A DNA stretch of 64,000 nt from NCBI RefSeq assembly GCF_035582795.1, contig NC_134368.1, positions 4,277,501-4,341,500 of the forward strand, in the 5' to 3' direction. The stretch is from Mycteria americana. Taxonomy: Eukaryota; Chordata; Aves; Ciconiiformes; Ciconiidae. The notes under the pieces were generated by a model. It saw only the letters and a list, made by a program, of their open reading frames with translations, was not told the DNA's origin and did not search any database. Positions 10,726 through 23,200 of the stretch are shown piece by piece; position 1 is the first letter of the stretch, and each line of letters opens with the position of its first letter. The position numbers and the translations under genes were made by a program.

Positions 10726-13700
10726 TATTTTCATATTATATCCCCTTTTGATTTTCCCTTTTTCCCTTCCCTTTCCTGTCTCAGATATACAACATACATG
10801 TATATATTTATATATATATGTCTCATATATCCGAAAAGGTCATCCTCCACAAAGCCTCACCAGCATTTTCGGTAAGCTCTTGCAAGTGCTGTGCTGTCCC
10901 TGGCAGGTTTTCCTGGTGAGATTCCTGTCTTGTGATGTGCCAGGCTCAGGGTGTGCAGAAAACCCCATAGGAGGGTGTTGGGGCAGGACCACCTGGCTTT
11001 GACCAGCGGTGTGGCAACCCTGGGGTGAAAGCTTCCTAGATGGGGTCAGGGGAACAGATCTGTGGGACTTAAGTAGGCAAAACAGCTGGGCAGGATAGAG
11101 GAAAGGAAGCACAAATACAGCAGCTCAGCAAATGCTGAGTCTCAAATGCTGACAAGAGCATCACAGAGCCAAGAGCAACCGAAATACCAAGTGGTGGCTT
11201 CCCTCAAACCTCAATAAAAATGAAAAAAGAAAATAAAAATAGTAATGAACTTAGTTGGACCGTTATCAGCAGGCTTCTAGGAGTGCACCTTGTCTCACTG
11301 GCAGTCAAAGAGCACATGCTCCTCCTAACTGACTGCGCTTCGGATCATAGCCAGCAGTAGGAAGGTGCTTTGCAAATCACCTGCCCACTGGTCGCCCACC
11401 AGAGCAGAAGAAAGCCTCTTCTGCAGCTGGAGGTTGTCTATAAGGGCTATGCCATGGAGAAGGGACACCAAGGCCTGGGGTGAGACAAGGGAACTGAACT
11501 CCTCCCAGGATCAAGATGCCCCAGCACTCTTCCTGCTTCAAGTCTATCCGCTCCTCTGCCCGGGCAATGACCAACCAGCACATGGAAAGTGTGAGGAGTC
11601 ATAGCGTGGATTTTGGTGGGCATGAGGAGCAGATTTTGGGATGCAATGGGCAAGGAAGAGAAGGCGGCACTGGGAGTTGCATAGGTCACATACAATCCCC
11701 GCGACGCTGCATTAATAGATGCACGGTCTTTTATGGGGCTGCTGTGAGATGAGCCAGATGAGCACCAGCCAGGTCTCTGACAGACACCAGGACTGCGCAG
11801 CCCTGGCCCCTGACCCTGTCTGCATAGCTCAGGCCACACAATGTTCTCAATGGATTAAACTTGGGACGAGGAAGGATGCCAAAAGCAACATGCCCAGCCC
11901 AGCTTTGTGGCTCCGAAGGCTCATTCAGTCCTCGTGGCCATGGCATGGGTCTTTCTTATCATACCCTTGGAGAAGTCAACAGCAAAGCACCTAACACTTT
12001 CTTCCTGGCATCCAAGCAGGGCAGCAGCCTGGCTTGACAGTCATACAGAAGGGAAAGAAAACCCTTTAAAAAATGTGAGCAGCATCAATCAAGAGCATCC
12101 TTTGCTGCAGGCTCGCCGAGGAGCACAGCATCCATCCCCCTTCCCCAGCATCCATCCCCCTTCCCCAGCATCAGTCTGACTCAACCACACACGAGCATTA
12201 GCAAAATGCACAGTGAAGTCATGACAATCTTCCCGTGGAGCTGTTGAGTTGCATTTGGTGGCTGCTTGCTTTGCCTCTGCCTGGAGCCACCCCTGAAGGA
12301 CAGCCAGCCTTGGGCCGTGTTTGATCATTTGTTTTGCAAAGAAATAATTCTGGGATACTTGTTGTTGGATGTTTTCAGAGCTCTGTTTCTCCCTTCGCTG
12401 CATTTCAGACTCTGCTATATGATATTGCTCTAGTGTCCTAGAAGTGAGACAGGTGTTTTGTCTTCTTTTGCCGTTCTCCCCTTTGGGCTTTCCAGCTCAG
12501 AGTCCTTCCTGTGGTACCCAGCCCTGAGACACCACTGCCCAGTATCTAGAGGTGCCATCAGGCTGCATTTTGTGAATGGAGTACCTGGAGTGAGATGGGA
12601 GCATAAGAAAGGCTATTTCCCTTTCACCACAGGTAGTGGTTTTGTGAGTGATGCTGGAATTTTAGCTTTAGAAGAAAAATGAAAATTTTCCAGATAAATC
12701 TTCAGTGAGCTGAAATTTCAGTTTTCATTGAAAAACCCTACTCTGATGGAAATTCTTTCACCAGAGCTTGTTCCTGACCACCAACTACACAACAGCCTTC
12801 CCTCCTCCTGCCCTCCTCCACTCCCATGGGTCATGGCTGCATCCAGACTCCTCCTGCTCCAGGGAGCATCTCGGAGAAGACATGGATGGTGTGACCCCTT
12901 CATCCCTGTGTGGCACAAAGCTGAGACAGTCCTCTTCTAACTTGTTTTTATCGTAAATTCTTGCATGTGGGAGCAATTATCCTTGTGTAATTACAAAAAA
13001 GTCTTTGAGAAAAAAACAACGGCGGATAATTTGCAGGTTTTTCTTCCTCCCTCCCTCATCCCCTACAGCCCCTGTTATAAAAATCAAACACAGCAACAAT
13101 TCAGCAACGTTTTAGACAGTTTTGTGCATGTATTTGGTACAAACAAACAAAAATATGTGCATTCTGTTTCATAGAGCTTACATCAATCTGACAGAACTTG
13201 AATCACAAAACAGAAATACTCCGGCTAATAAATACATCTGGGGATGAAAAATAAAAATCTATACATAAAAATTTCCAATGTCTGCTAAAGAAAATGTACA
13301 CTTATATACACACTGTAAACAATAGTAATGCAACCCAACTGCAGTCCAGCTCAGGCTGACAGGGAACTTCCTTCCCCCTTAAATAGGACTCATGAGAGTC
13401 TACGGATGTAAAAGCTGCTGTTCACCATCCTGCACACTCGGTTTGTCGAAGCAGCAAGGTCTGATGATGCAATAGTGACACGAAGCCAGCGTGATGAGGT
13501 GAGAGCTGCTGGATAACCAAGGTATGGGTACTTTGGGAAATGGCCTGCTAGGCAAATTTGGAGAAACGGGACCATACCCTTGGCTGGTCACACCCTTGTG
13601 GGTCCAGAGAAGTCAGTGGGATCAGAGCAAATTTACCTCCTGAAGATCTGAGCCCAGTTTTGCAAACTTGGGAGAGCTTGGAGATTAAGGGAATCAAAGA

Positions 13701-16149
13701 GAAATGCACGGTTTCAGACACTCAGGCCATATTTCATACAACGTCGTCCTTCCTCCCCTGCCAGCAAAGGCAGCCCTGCCTACTCTAAATGAAGCTCTAC
13801 ATGTAGAGCCTCAGCGTCCAGTCCTGGCATTGTCTCTTCTGATGCAAGCTGCTAAATGAAAGGGGGGCCCTGGCTTAGGTGAGAAACAAGTACTTTGCCT
13901 GAATGCAGCACAACAGAGCTCACGACTTTCCTACAGCACCTTCTAGGGTATGTCTCAGGGCCTGATCAAATGCAGGCACAGCTGCAATGGAGGAAAATAA
14001 ATGAGCCAGAGTTCGGACATTTACGTGTGTGTATGCATATGCGTGCTTAAACGGGCTTTATCCTCATTTTCTCCCCTGTAGGTCTGTAAAGAATTGGGAT
14101 GGAGAGGCAGTAAACTCCCAGACTAATCTCTCTTTCCCTTCTGGATGCTTTCAAGAGGCTGGAGGCTGTAAATGTAAATATTTTAAAATTGAAAAAAAAA
14201 AAAAAAGGAAGAAGTATATTTAAAAGATCAGGGAGAAGTGTAAGCAATAATTTCAACTCATTCTTGGGATTGAACTGCTTGCCAGCAATTGCTAAAAGCC
14301 CCTGCAAAGTGTCCATTTATAGGAGAATGTCTGCCATTTTGGAGATGGCATTTATATATGTAAATGTAGTAAAGTGTGCATGCGTATCTGTATGGTCATG
14401 GATGCACACTTTACCATGTGCTATGAGTGTCTGGCTGTGGAGAGACACCAGAAAAATCTGCTCCTGAGCATCAGAGAGCATTAAATGGCAAATGTCCCTC
14501 TTCCCCCTTGACTAGACTTTCACTTCTGGTGACCTGTATATCAGCTCATCCTAAACTGTGCCCTCAAATTGCTTACATTATGCACTTGCATGTGTTAGAC
14601 CTGCAAAGCAGTGTCACCAGCGGCCAAAAATGCAGGTCTGGGTGCATTTACTCCCTCCAACAGTGGCATGTGTGCACATGCATCCCAAGAGGTGAGTGGA
14701 AGGCGGGAGGAGTAATGCTTTCACCTTGACCTTCCAGGCATCTCTGCTCTTCAGCAACTGCCCTCTCCCTGATGCCTTCTCTGCTACCTCCCCAGTGCCA
14801 GCAGTGTGCTGTCCTGTCAGGATCCCAAAACCACCCAGGAAACCAGTGGCAGCTGCAGTCCTTACATTGCAAAATGACTTTCTGTGTCACCCCATCATCA
14901 CTGTAGGAACACACTTCCCTTGAAGGCCAAAGAAATGGGGAAAAAAAAGATGCATTTCCCCACAGGGGTTCCCGTGGAGTACTGGGCCCTTGCTTTGGTA
15001 GGGCTGAAGCTCTCAAGCTGGAAACCTCTGGCTGATTTTGCAGACACTGGCAAACATGCAGACAGCAATGAGTCTGGGGTCAGTGTAAGTGCAATGTTGC
15101 CCATGTGCCTTGGTGGGATTTGCTGCTGGGAGGAAAACATTTGGACAAAATCTGCAGGTCTTTGTGCAGTAATTCATCCAGTTCAGAATCTTGCATTGAG
15201 TAAAAGGCAGAAGGGTGTTAAGGGTGTTGAGACAGGGCCAACTCCAGATATCTCTCAGTATGCACTGTACAAAAGAGTAAAAAATAAAAGAAGTCCAACT
15301 TTTCCTCTGTTCCCCTCTGTTTTGATTTCCTTTAAAGCAAATGAACAGCAGAAAGAAAGGTGACAGTCTCTTTGCTATGCCTAGGAGCCTTTCATCTCCT
15401 TTGATAGCCACCCTTAAGAGGATTAGCTAGATGTGCTGTAGGCACATTCATGAAAGACTCTTAATGGGTTTGGGGGACAGTGCTGATGTGGATGAGTTTC
15501 CATCCAGGACACATTCAGTGTCATGTTTCCACCCCTCAACTTCATGTTCCTGCTCTTTACTCGCCTGGCTTGAGACGCTGCACCTCCAGACTTTGCCTCC
15601 ATCGCCTACGTGTCTGTGCCTCTGCCCACAGCTTAATCTCATGATGTCTCTTTGTGGCTCATTGCCTGTCTGAAATTAGATAAAACCAGTGCCTGAAATA
15701 CATGGCCAAGTAGAGTTTGGGTGACCATTTTTCTGAGTTGCAAAGCACAGGGTGTGTGAGCCTGGCTGAGGTGGGCCTGTCATGGCTCCACCCTCCCTGC
15801 AGTCCCCGGAGGAGGAGGCCACGGTGCCCTCCTGAGGGGATCTCACAGTCTGGGGCTGTGAGAAGAGCAAAAAAACCCCTTATCAACATTGCTTTACCAT
15901 GCTAGCGGACATAACCAAGGGCAACTGCTGATAGCCACCAAAGGCTTTGATGTATCAGGCATGTCGGAAGCCACCTGGGAGAAGAGTCATGAGCGTGACC
16001 CTGACTGGCGAGAAGATGCATCTACACGAGGGAGCTCCAACTGCATGTCAGTTCTGTTTTAACTTTGACTCTATGGGTAGTAGAAACGGGCCCCAGGCTC
16101 AGCCATCCCACCTTTCCTGAGCCACAGAGCAGGTTGAGTATGGACCTGA
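10726..16149. other. Non-coding stretch below the ADRA1D 3' end
   Basis: The stretch contains a TA-rich patch near 10786-10830, a 20-bp tandem duplication at 12126-12172 and an A15 run at 14192-14206. The segment at about 12945-13330 is AT-rich and low in repeats, reading like untranslated or conserved non-coding DNA on the minus strand, but it has no AATAAA on that strand. Several 100-160-codon frames occur with no recognised domain. Confidence 0.5.
12126..12172. repeat. 20-bp tandem duplication (2.35 copies)
   Basis: The unit tccatcccccttccccagca is repeated exactly with a 20-bp step and a partial third copy. It is pyrimidine-rich on the plus strand. Confidence 0.9.
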
Positions 16150-17075
16150 GCAAAGTCCCTAGGATGCATCTTTATTCCGCGTTGTTTGAGAGAGAGACAG
16201 CAAGTAAGAGCAAGAAGGGGAGAGAAAAAGGCCGGGGATGGCCGACACCAAAAGGAGTTGCTTTCTCTCTGTATCACAGAGGTATGTGCACTAGAGCAAG
16301 GTGGGTTGAAAGTGTTTCGCTGGAAAGTGAAATGCGAAATGCATCACAGGTTGGACTAAGAAGACAGACCTGCACACGCATTGGCATCAGTGTACACATC
16401 TGGACGCTCCTCTGGCCTAAAACCAGGTTATGTGGAAGGGGCAAAGCTGTGGTCACTGCAGATGTGATGGCTGAGAGCCAGGATCCCCCCATCCTGCTTG
16501 GGAATACCACAGTCTGCTCACCCTCCAAAGCAAAGGCCTCAGCTGGAGGTCCTGCCCAGCCCTGTAGACCTACAAGCTCCCAACCCGTTATCTAAAGGAT
16601 CAGCTACCAGCTACTGCTCGGCAGCATCCTTTCTGGGTGCTGCCTCTGGATGGAAACATGATCACATGTACTAAGGCAGGGTTGGCATCTTTTGGGGTTT
16701 GATCCTTCCATTAGATTTCGTGGTGGTGTTTTTAAGGCAAAGGAGACATTCTGGTTTCCCTTAATTGCACAGGTTCTTCCAAAGCCAAAGATCCAATGGA
16801 GGAAACAGCTCTTGTACTAAGGCCATATCCACCCCACATCTTCCCCTCCTGCCGTAGCTCATTAAAATGGGATATACCATTGGCTCTTACTTGAGGAACC
16901 CATAATCCCAGAGAAGGGGCTAACCTCCACGTGGGGGATGCTTGTATAACCTTTGGGCAACTGCATTTTATACCTGATTTCTGCTTCCAGTCTGCCTGAG
17001 AGACGCACAGATGGTATCCCTTCACATTTCTGCTAGATACCTTGAAAGAAACCATCGACAGTTGTCCCAGTGGCT
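16150..17075 (-). other. ADRA1D: Probable ADRA1D 3' untranslated region
   Basis: This stretch lies directly after the TGA stop. No AATAAA is seen on the minus strand between the stop and 16176, where the first one occurs, giving a 3' UTR of roughly 0.9 kb if that signal is used. The stretch contains no recognised repeat. Its lower end is an estimate (10-30 nt past the signal). A longer UTR using a more distal signal cannot be excluded. Confidence 0.55.
16171..16176 (-). terminator. Candidate poly(A) signal AATAAA for ADRA1D
   Basis: TTTATT on the plus strand is AATAAA on the minus strand, about 900 nt past the ADRA1D stop codon. It is the first canonical hexamer after the stop. The following minus-strand sequence includes modest T/GT-rich stretches suitable as a downstream element. 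Use of this site is inferred, not shown. Confidence 0.5.
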
Positions 17076-17644
17076 TCAAATATCTGTTTCTCGCAGCCCG
17101 CAGCAGTCTGTTAAGTCATAGGTTTGATAGTCAATTGTTTCCGCGAAGTCATGAGGGATCCCGATAGAGACAGACTCCACCTCTGTTTTGTACGTGGCTG
17201 TCATCCCCCCTTTGCTGGAGCCACCCCGGATTTTATTAGAAAGGCTGTTCATCTTCTCCTTCAGCTGGGTGGATGCTGGTTTCTGGAAAGGAGTGAGCAT
17301 TTTCCAGCCCTTGAAGCTGAGTGTTCGCCTCTTACTGGCTCTCTCCTGCAAGGAGGAGTTAAATATGAATGAGCTGTTCAGGGTGTTAATCCTGGGCCTC
17401 AGGTCCGTCTCAGAGTCTTGCACCGAGCTGTTCATGGAGGCCCCTCGCCAGTGGTGGTCGTAGATGCGCCAGATGGGCCGTCTTCTCCGGTGGCATTGGC
17501 ACTTGAGCAGCCTGATGAAAGCTCGCTTGAACTCTTTGCTGGAGCATGGGTAGATGATGGGGTTCACGCAGCTGTTGAAGTATCCCAGCCAGAAGATGAC
17601 CTTGAAGACCATTTCAGAGGGCTTCAGAGATGGAAAGAAAGAAC
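17076..17644 (-). CDS. ADRA1D: Alpha-1D adrenergic receptor, last coding exon (TM7, helix 8, C-terminal tail)
   Basis: This exon encodes the end of a Gq-coupled plasma-membrane receptor for noradrenaline and adrenaline. Its 569 bases give two bases of a split glycine codon, 188 further residues and a TGA stop. Counting the split Gly as 1, residues 12-36 form TM7 with the GPCR NPxxY motif as NPIIY (28-32). Residues 37-51 form amphipathic helix 8, ending in Cys49 and Cys51, plausible palmitoylation sites. A basic stretch ([16 protein letters not shown]) follows, then a Ser/Thr-rich tail including RTLSFKGW, and the last five residues are RETDI. That ending and the WRxYxHHWR block point to the 1D subtype rather than 1A or 1B; in mammals the 1D terminus binds PDZ proteins such as syntrophins. 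The start is set by the acceptor AG at 17645-17646, behind a pyrimidine-rich tract. The open frame continues to 17945, but that part is intron. No frameshift or stop is seen. Confidence 0.96.
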
Positions 17645-20079
17645 CTTGGAAGGGATTAAAAGAAATATGGTTAGAGGAAGGGGAAGGGTATGGCAGCGCA
17701 GGGTAGCAAGGGTGGTGATCAACCCACTCTGGAAGAGGCAAGACCTGCAGAAAAGCCTGAAGGTGTGATTCTGCTATTAGGTCCTTGGCTAGCAATGCCA
17801 TTGCCACCAGAGTGAAGATCTGGCCACTGCAGGACTGCAAGGCATCGACCCTAAGGTGATAATGATGAATAATACTGTGTCTTTGGCAGGAGCCTTCTAG
17901 CCCCCACTGCAAGAGGGCTCCTAGAAATGGACCCAGCACCCTCAAACGCAGCTGTGAGCCATCGTGGCAAGCCTATACAGCTTGGAGGGAGGCTGTGAAT
18001 TGTTGCAGGAGCTACAGAAGGGGTGGTGGGGATGGAGGATTTTTCTCACACCTCTCGCTGGATAACCATCCAGCTGACACCCTCCCCCCTCCCCTGCCAA
18101 ATCCAGCATGCACTGTGTTTTGAAGGGAAAGTCCTGGTGCAGGAACACCACAGCCCCATGGCCAAACATGTTTACCTCACTGTGAGTTCAGCCATCCTGC
18201 TCTGAATTGATGCAGGAGACTTGCACCCAAGAGGTATCTTCCATACCTGGGGCCAGGCTACTTTCTGAGACCCTATAGCAGGGGCTGAGGGCATCATTTT
18301 GGGGAACAGGTTCAATGGTCCCCATGCCTTCCTGGTTTATTAACACAAGGCCCTGTCCCATTCCAGATCAGACAGAGAAAATTGTTGCTCAGCTGGTTTG
18401 CATGGATTAGTTCTTGGTGCCTGCCTCTTCCTACATGTGTCCTGCTCAGTTCACCACTGCAACGTGAAAGGATGGATACAGCCCTGTCACCTGCACTGGT
18501 GGAAGAGCAACACCCCTTCACCTCCTCCACTCACGTATTTTGGGTCATCAATATCACACGCCCTCTGTTCAAATTTTGCAGTAATGTTAAGATGGACACT
18601 TAAAGTGGGCTCAGATAATATCCACCGCCCCCAAGCTTGTACCTGCTACTTGAAAAAGCTCTTTTGTCCACCCCCAATCCCTATTTACGCTTTTGTGCTG
18701 GAGGCTCCTGGTGGTTTTCTTGGTGAAAAAGCTGGAGGGGTTTTTTGCAGCCAGAAGATGTCAGTGTTGCTCCCACATGGCCCCGTCACTTAGCATTACC
18801 CACTCAGATCTGAAATAACTTTCTGACTCAGCCTTAATTTCTTTTAATTTTAGCTCTGGATGACAAATCGTGCCGCCATGTGACTGAGCGTTAATTTGTA
18901 TTTTAGTAAATAACATTAGCTCTGGATATCATTATTATTTTCCCTGTGCTAAAAAGCCTGGTGTCAAAACAGTAAAACAGGTGCCAGGAGCCAGAAATTC
19001 GGGACTGACACTACATAAAAGCTCCCCAAGCTGTTTGCTGGAGAAAAACCATCATCCAGGAAACTCAGAGCACTGGTTCCAGCAAAGCTTTCTTACACCC
19101 ATCCCTAAAAAGTGCAGAAATTACAGCCAGACTCAGCATTAGGTACGTGGGCTACTCCATCGTGGGGACGTGGGAGAAGACAGACAGATCTCAGCATTTT
19201 CTGCTGGTTAGGCAGGGAAAGCGCAGATGCAGCCATGCAGCCTAAATATCTGCCGAAGGCCAACCCAAGTTGTAGACCCAAGTTGTAGGGCTGGAGTACA
19301 CGCTGTTTGTCAATATGTGCTGAAGGAGGCATTGAATAGGGACAGTAAGCAGGACTGACATCTCTGTGCTGGAAAGACCTGGGGCCTTCATGGAAATGAA
19401 TAGCATTTGCAGTTTAATGAGCAGCCGCTGGTGTTGTAGTCTGTGGTTTTGAACAGAGCAATAGCACTGGGGTTAGGGGTTTTCAGAGGCAGTGCCCCCA
19501 GCTTGGTTGTTTTTGATTAGAGGGGTTTATTCCTTCTGGGACAGTGGTGAGCTTTATAGGTTGGCACTAGGCTGCTTGAATCACCACATCCAATTCTAAC
19601 CACAGCAGAAACACCCCAAGTGTTTAGCTAGGAGCTTTTAAACACCCCAGTGGTGCTGGGGACAATCCCCCTTTGCACTGCATGTAGCATCTCCTCCATT
19701 CTCCATCCGACCATGGCTTTGAGGCTTCCCCCTTTCTCGCACTGGCCCCAACCCACCACCCTGGACCTACAGGCACCATCCGATGCTTTGGGCAATGTGG
19801 ACCAGTGCTGAGTTTCCAAGCCTGGCGTCAATTCCTCTTGTCAACCTCAAGTCTTGACAATAGTGGATGGGTCTATTTTCCTGCCTGGACTCACCTTCTC
19901 TCCACCCTACCCCGGGATCGGATTCTCCCCAGAGCCCTGTTCTCTCTGCAAAGGGATGCCTGGCTCTCAGCCCTAAGACATTGTATTGTCCTAGCTTGAC
20001 CCTGCTGTTGCTTAGTGTGAACGTTTGGGGCCAAGACAGGTGAAGGACTTCATTAAGCATGTAATCCTGCTCATACTTT
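17645..20079. other. Intron segment next to the last exon
   Basis: No repeat family is recognised. The block at 18800-19000 is AT-rich, with an AP-1-type TGACTCA (18824-18830) and a 12-bp direct repeat TTAGCTCTGGAT at 18850 and 18916. The minus-strand open frame that extends exon 2 up to 17945 is intronic read-through. Confidence 0.5.
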
Positions 20080-20220
20080 TGCTGGAGAGAGGTTCCATGC
20101 CTCAGTTTCCCCACTGCAGAATGGGGCTAATTACCATAATCTCTTTCACAGTGTTGTTGTGAACCCTGTTTGCTGTGTGCACCGGGTTCTCAGAGGAGCT
20201 GCAAGCATTATGTAGCGTTT
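20080..20220 (+). repeat. MIR-type SINE remnant
   Basis: The text tgcctcagtttccccactgc, then gaatggggctaattaccata and gtgttgttgtgaac keeps the order of the MIR core and 3' part (TGCCTCAGTTTCC…AAATGGGG…ATAAT…GGTTGTTGTGAGG). MIR is an ancient amniote SINE, and this copy is old and truncated. Confidence 0.75.
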
Positions 20221-23200
20221 TTTAACTTTAAGAGAGAGGAAAAGAAAACAAAAAGCTATGGTAACAAAGCACATAAAAGAAGGGTCTCTTTAGAAATGAG
20301 ACTAGTAATTACTGCTTGAGCCAGGCTGCTTAAGAGACTGGTGCTTGCTTAAACAGCCTGATGGCTGTTAATGTAATAACTTATCTCTAGTGTTTAGTGG
20401 TTCGTTGCACAACGCAGTTTCTGTACTTCATGCTTTGTCTTTTGCATCCAGATTTAAAAAAAAAAAAACACAACAAATTGAAAAGAAAAAAAAGCTATGA
20501 ATTCCCTGAATTTCAACTTTGGCTGTTTTTCATCCGTTAGAACCTTGTGTACATCTGAAGACAAGAGACTCATTACCATCCTCATTACCATGCAAATAAG
20601 CGTGCCCCTTGGAAGAGACGTGTACTGAGTGCATCCATAGTTTCCTCATTTGATCACACTGGGATGAACAGAACTAGGCAGGGAGTCCCCAGAACAGGTC
20701 CTTGGCTGGTAACTTTGTACGTGCTGGAGCATCAGACTCTCTTGATAGGCACTGGGAGGCTGCATGTAAGGAAGAGTTGCGGGGTCCTACTTGGGAATGA
20801 GTAAAGTATGGAAGGAATTAGCTCTTGCTTTCATGCACACAAGTATGCAACAACATTTTGAGAGTGGGGAGGTTTTGAACTTTGTAGTGGTTACTATATA
20901 GAAGCATGGATGTTAGGATGTGTGGAAGAAGTACTGAGTAATGGACACTTGAAGAGCTCAGGAAACACAGTCGGATGCTTCCAAGGTCCAGAAATAGAAA
21001 ATGGGGGTAAAACATCAGGTATAGCAACACAGAGCGGTGCACCAGCTCTTTAGCCTGATATCTCAGCGTAAGAGCACTTTTTAATGATCTGGCCCCAAAA
21101 GCATCAAACCCAGAACAGGGCAATATCAAAGAACAGGAAGCTCAGATATTGTAAGACCTGTGTCACAGTACAAGTTTGTGAAACCTGGTCTTGTTTCAAA
21201 GAGGAGCTCTTCCTACTCACTCAAATTCAGCCCTCTGGACAGCTGTCTTGGGCATCCAGCTCAACATTCCTGGCAAAGCTTGGTATATTTTCCAGAGGAG
21301 GAGGTGCTGACACCCACCTTGGGGACATCTACCCATGGGGTGGTCTTGGTGTGGTGAGCAGTGACGCTGTGTGCAGTATGTGTGCTGGGATCCAGCAACC
21401 CCCTGTCATGCTGGAGCATCTGGGGCCCCAGAGCCCTCACAGGGAGAGGACAACGGAGACTTGTCTTGCCCTTGCTCTGCTTGAACCGCACTGCTGCTTT
21501 TGGGGGTAGTGCACTCAGCAGGGAAGTCTCCATCCAACCTAACCAAATCCACACGTGAAACACAGAGACAGCCTGGGGAGAAGGGACAGACCTCTGAGGT
21601 GCCCCTTCTCCACCCTGACTGCCTACCCAGTGATGCTCACTGTCCTGGTGGATAGAGGGTCCTGGTTGTATCTCAGTGTAGGATGCCCCCAGGTAGGGTG
21701 GGATGCAGATTCTCATCCTTCATATTTCCACTGCCTTGTTGAGAAGGCTCCATGTTGGCTTGTGGAGACCCTGCTGAGGACTTTGTCTTCTCCTAATAAA
21801 TGAAAATTTTATAATAATACTGCTGGTGGGCTTGAAAGTCCTTTTGGGGCTTCATTCCTTTCGGCCTTTTATAAAAGGTCATTCCACATCTTCCAGAGTC
21901 TGAATCCTAGTGATAGAGCTGGGTCTGAGCAAGGACTGCAGGTTCTGTTGTAACCCTACATAATTATCTTCAGGATCATTAAGAAATTAGGAAAGCTGCA
22001 GGTGAGCTCAAGGAAAGCTGCCCCCACCATGCCAGGTGACTGGACTCAGTCTAAACATGATCTGAAGATTGAATTTCTTTTTTTTGGTGGTGCAAAAGTT
22101 GAGCCTATAAGGTATGTGCTCTGAAGTAAAGCAAAAGAATAATTTATTTGGTGTTCTTACAGTGTATGTGTATGTGTGCAGGACGTGCATATGTGTTTGT
22201 ATGCTGTGTGTGCGCCTACATATTTTTTTTGCCCCAGGTGAAATCACCCTGCTCATACCTGGGAAAAAAAACCCAGCCAGCTACAAATCTCTGAAGCCAT
22301 GGGCATGGTCCCCAAAGCTGTGACACCCTGTGCTGGGTGGCTAGTGGATGCAATCTCCCCTCCACACATCCAAACACATATCCCATTTTTTTAGGTTGTT
22401 TGAGTGAGCACAATGTCATGATCTTTCCTTGTCTGCACTTCTCCACCCTGCCCTCCCCATGACTCAGTTGAAGGTGATATCACTGGATTGTTTGGAGAGT
22501 TGCCGGTCCCAGTGTCCAGTGCTCAAAAAATTAAAGCAAAACAAGAAAAAAGACAAATGCACAAATGAAAATGGACCCAGTCCAATCTAAATTCTGGCCC
22601 TGGCTCCCAGTATGCAGCCAGAATCTGTGAGCAGGCTTGCTTTCTGCTGCAGTTGGCAGGGGCATCTTTGTTTTAAAAGGTCCCTGCTTTACAGCATGTC
22701 CTGAACAGCCCATGGCACAAAAATGCTGCAGACGTGATAGCAGGTGGGAAAAACAGAGTGCCAAAGTCATGCCCCAGTGCTGTCCCACCATGAATGGGAA
22801 ATGCAAAGACCAGCAGGACTGTTCATGCTGACAGGGGGCCTCGCTGTTGCTTGGTGTGGGCTTTGTATAAGGAACGGCCCTGAGCAAAAAGAGCTTATGG
22901 AGAGCTGGACCTTGCAGGTGTTGGCAGAATGCCATGGAGAAGGTAAATAGGGAGCTGTTATTCACTGCCTTTTCCACTACAAGGGGCATCACAGGAGATG
23001 GAGGCTAGTGGGTTGTAGGTTAAAAGCAAAGAAGATGGTTCATCTCACAGCATGTTGCTCAGCTGTGGATGTCCCTGCAGCAGGAGGCTGTGGATGCTAA
23101 AGAATTATTGGCCAAGCTCATGGAAAAGAAAAAATCTACCAAGGTGCAAACCACTCTGTTCCTGAGTTAGGAAGCTCCAGAAAGCCAAGTTTAGGATTAG

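Noticed and set aside
17645..17945. Upstream extension of the exon-2 open frame to an ATG at 17945
   Set aside because: A strong acceptor at 17645-17646 and the phase match with exon 1 show that these codons are intron; their sequence does not resemble the receptor.
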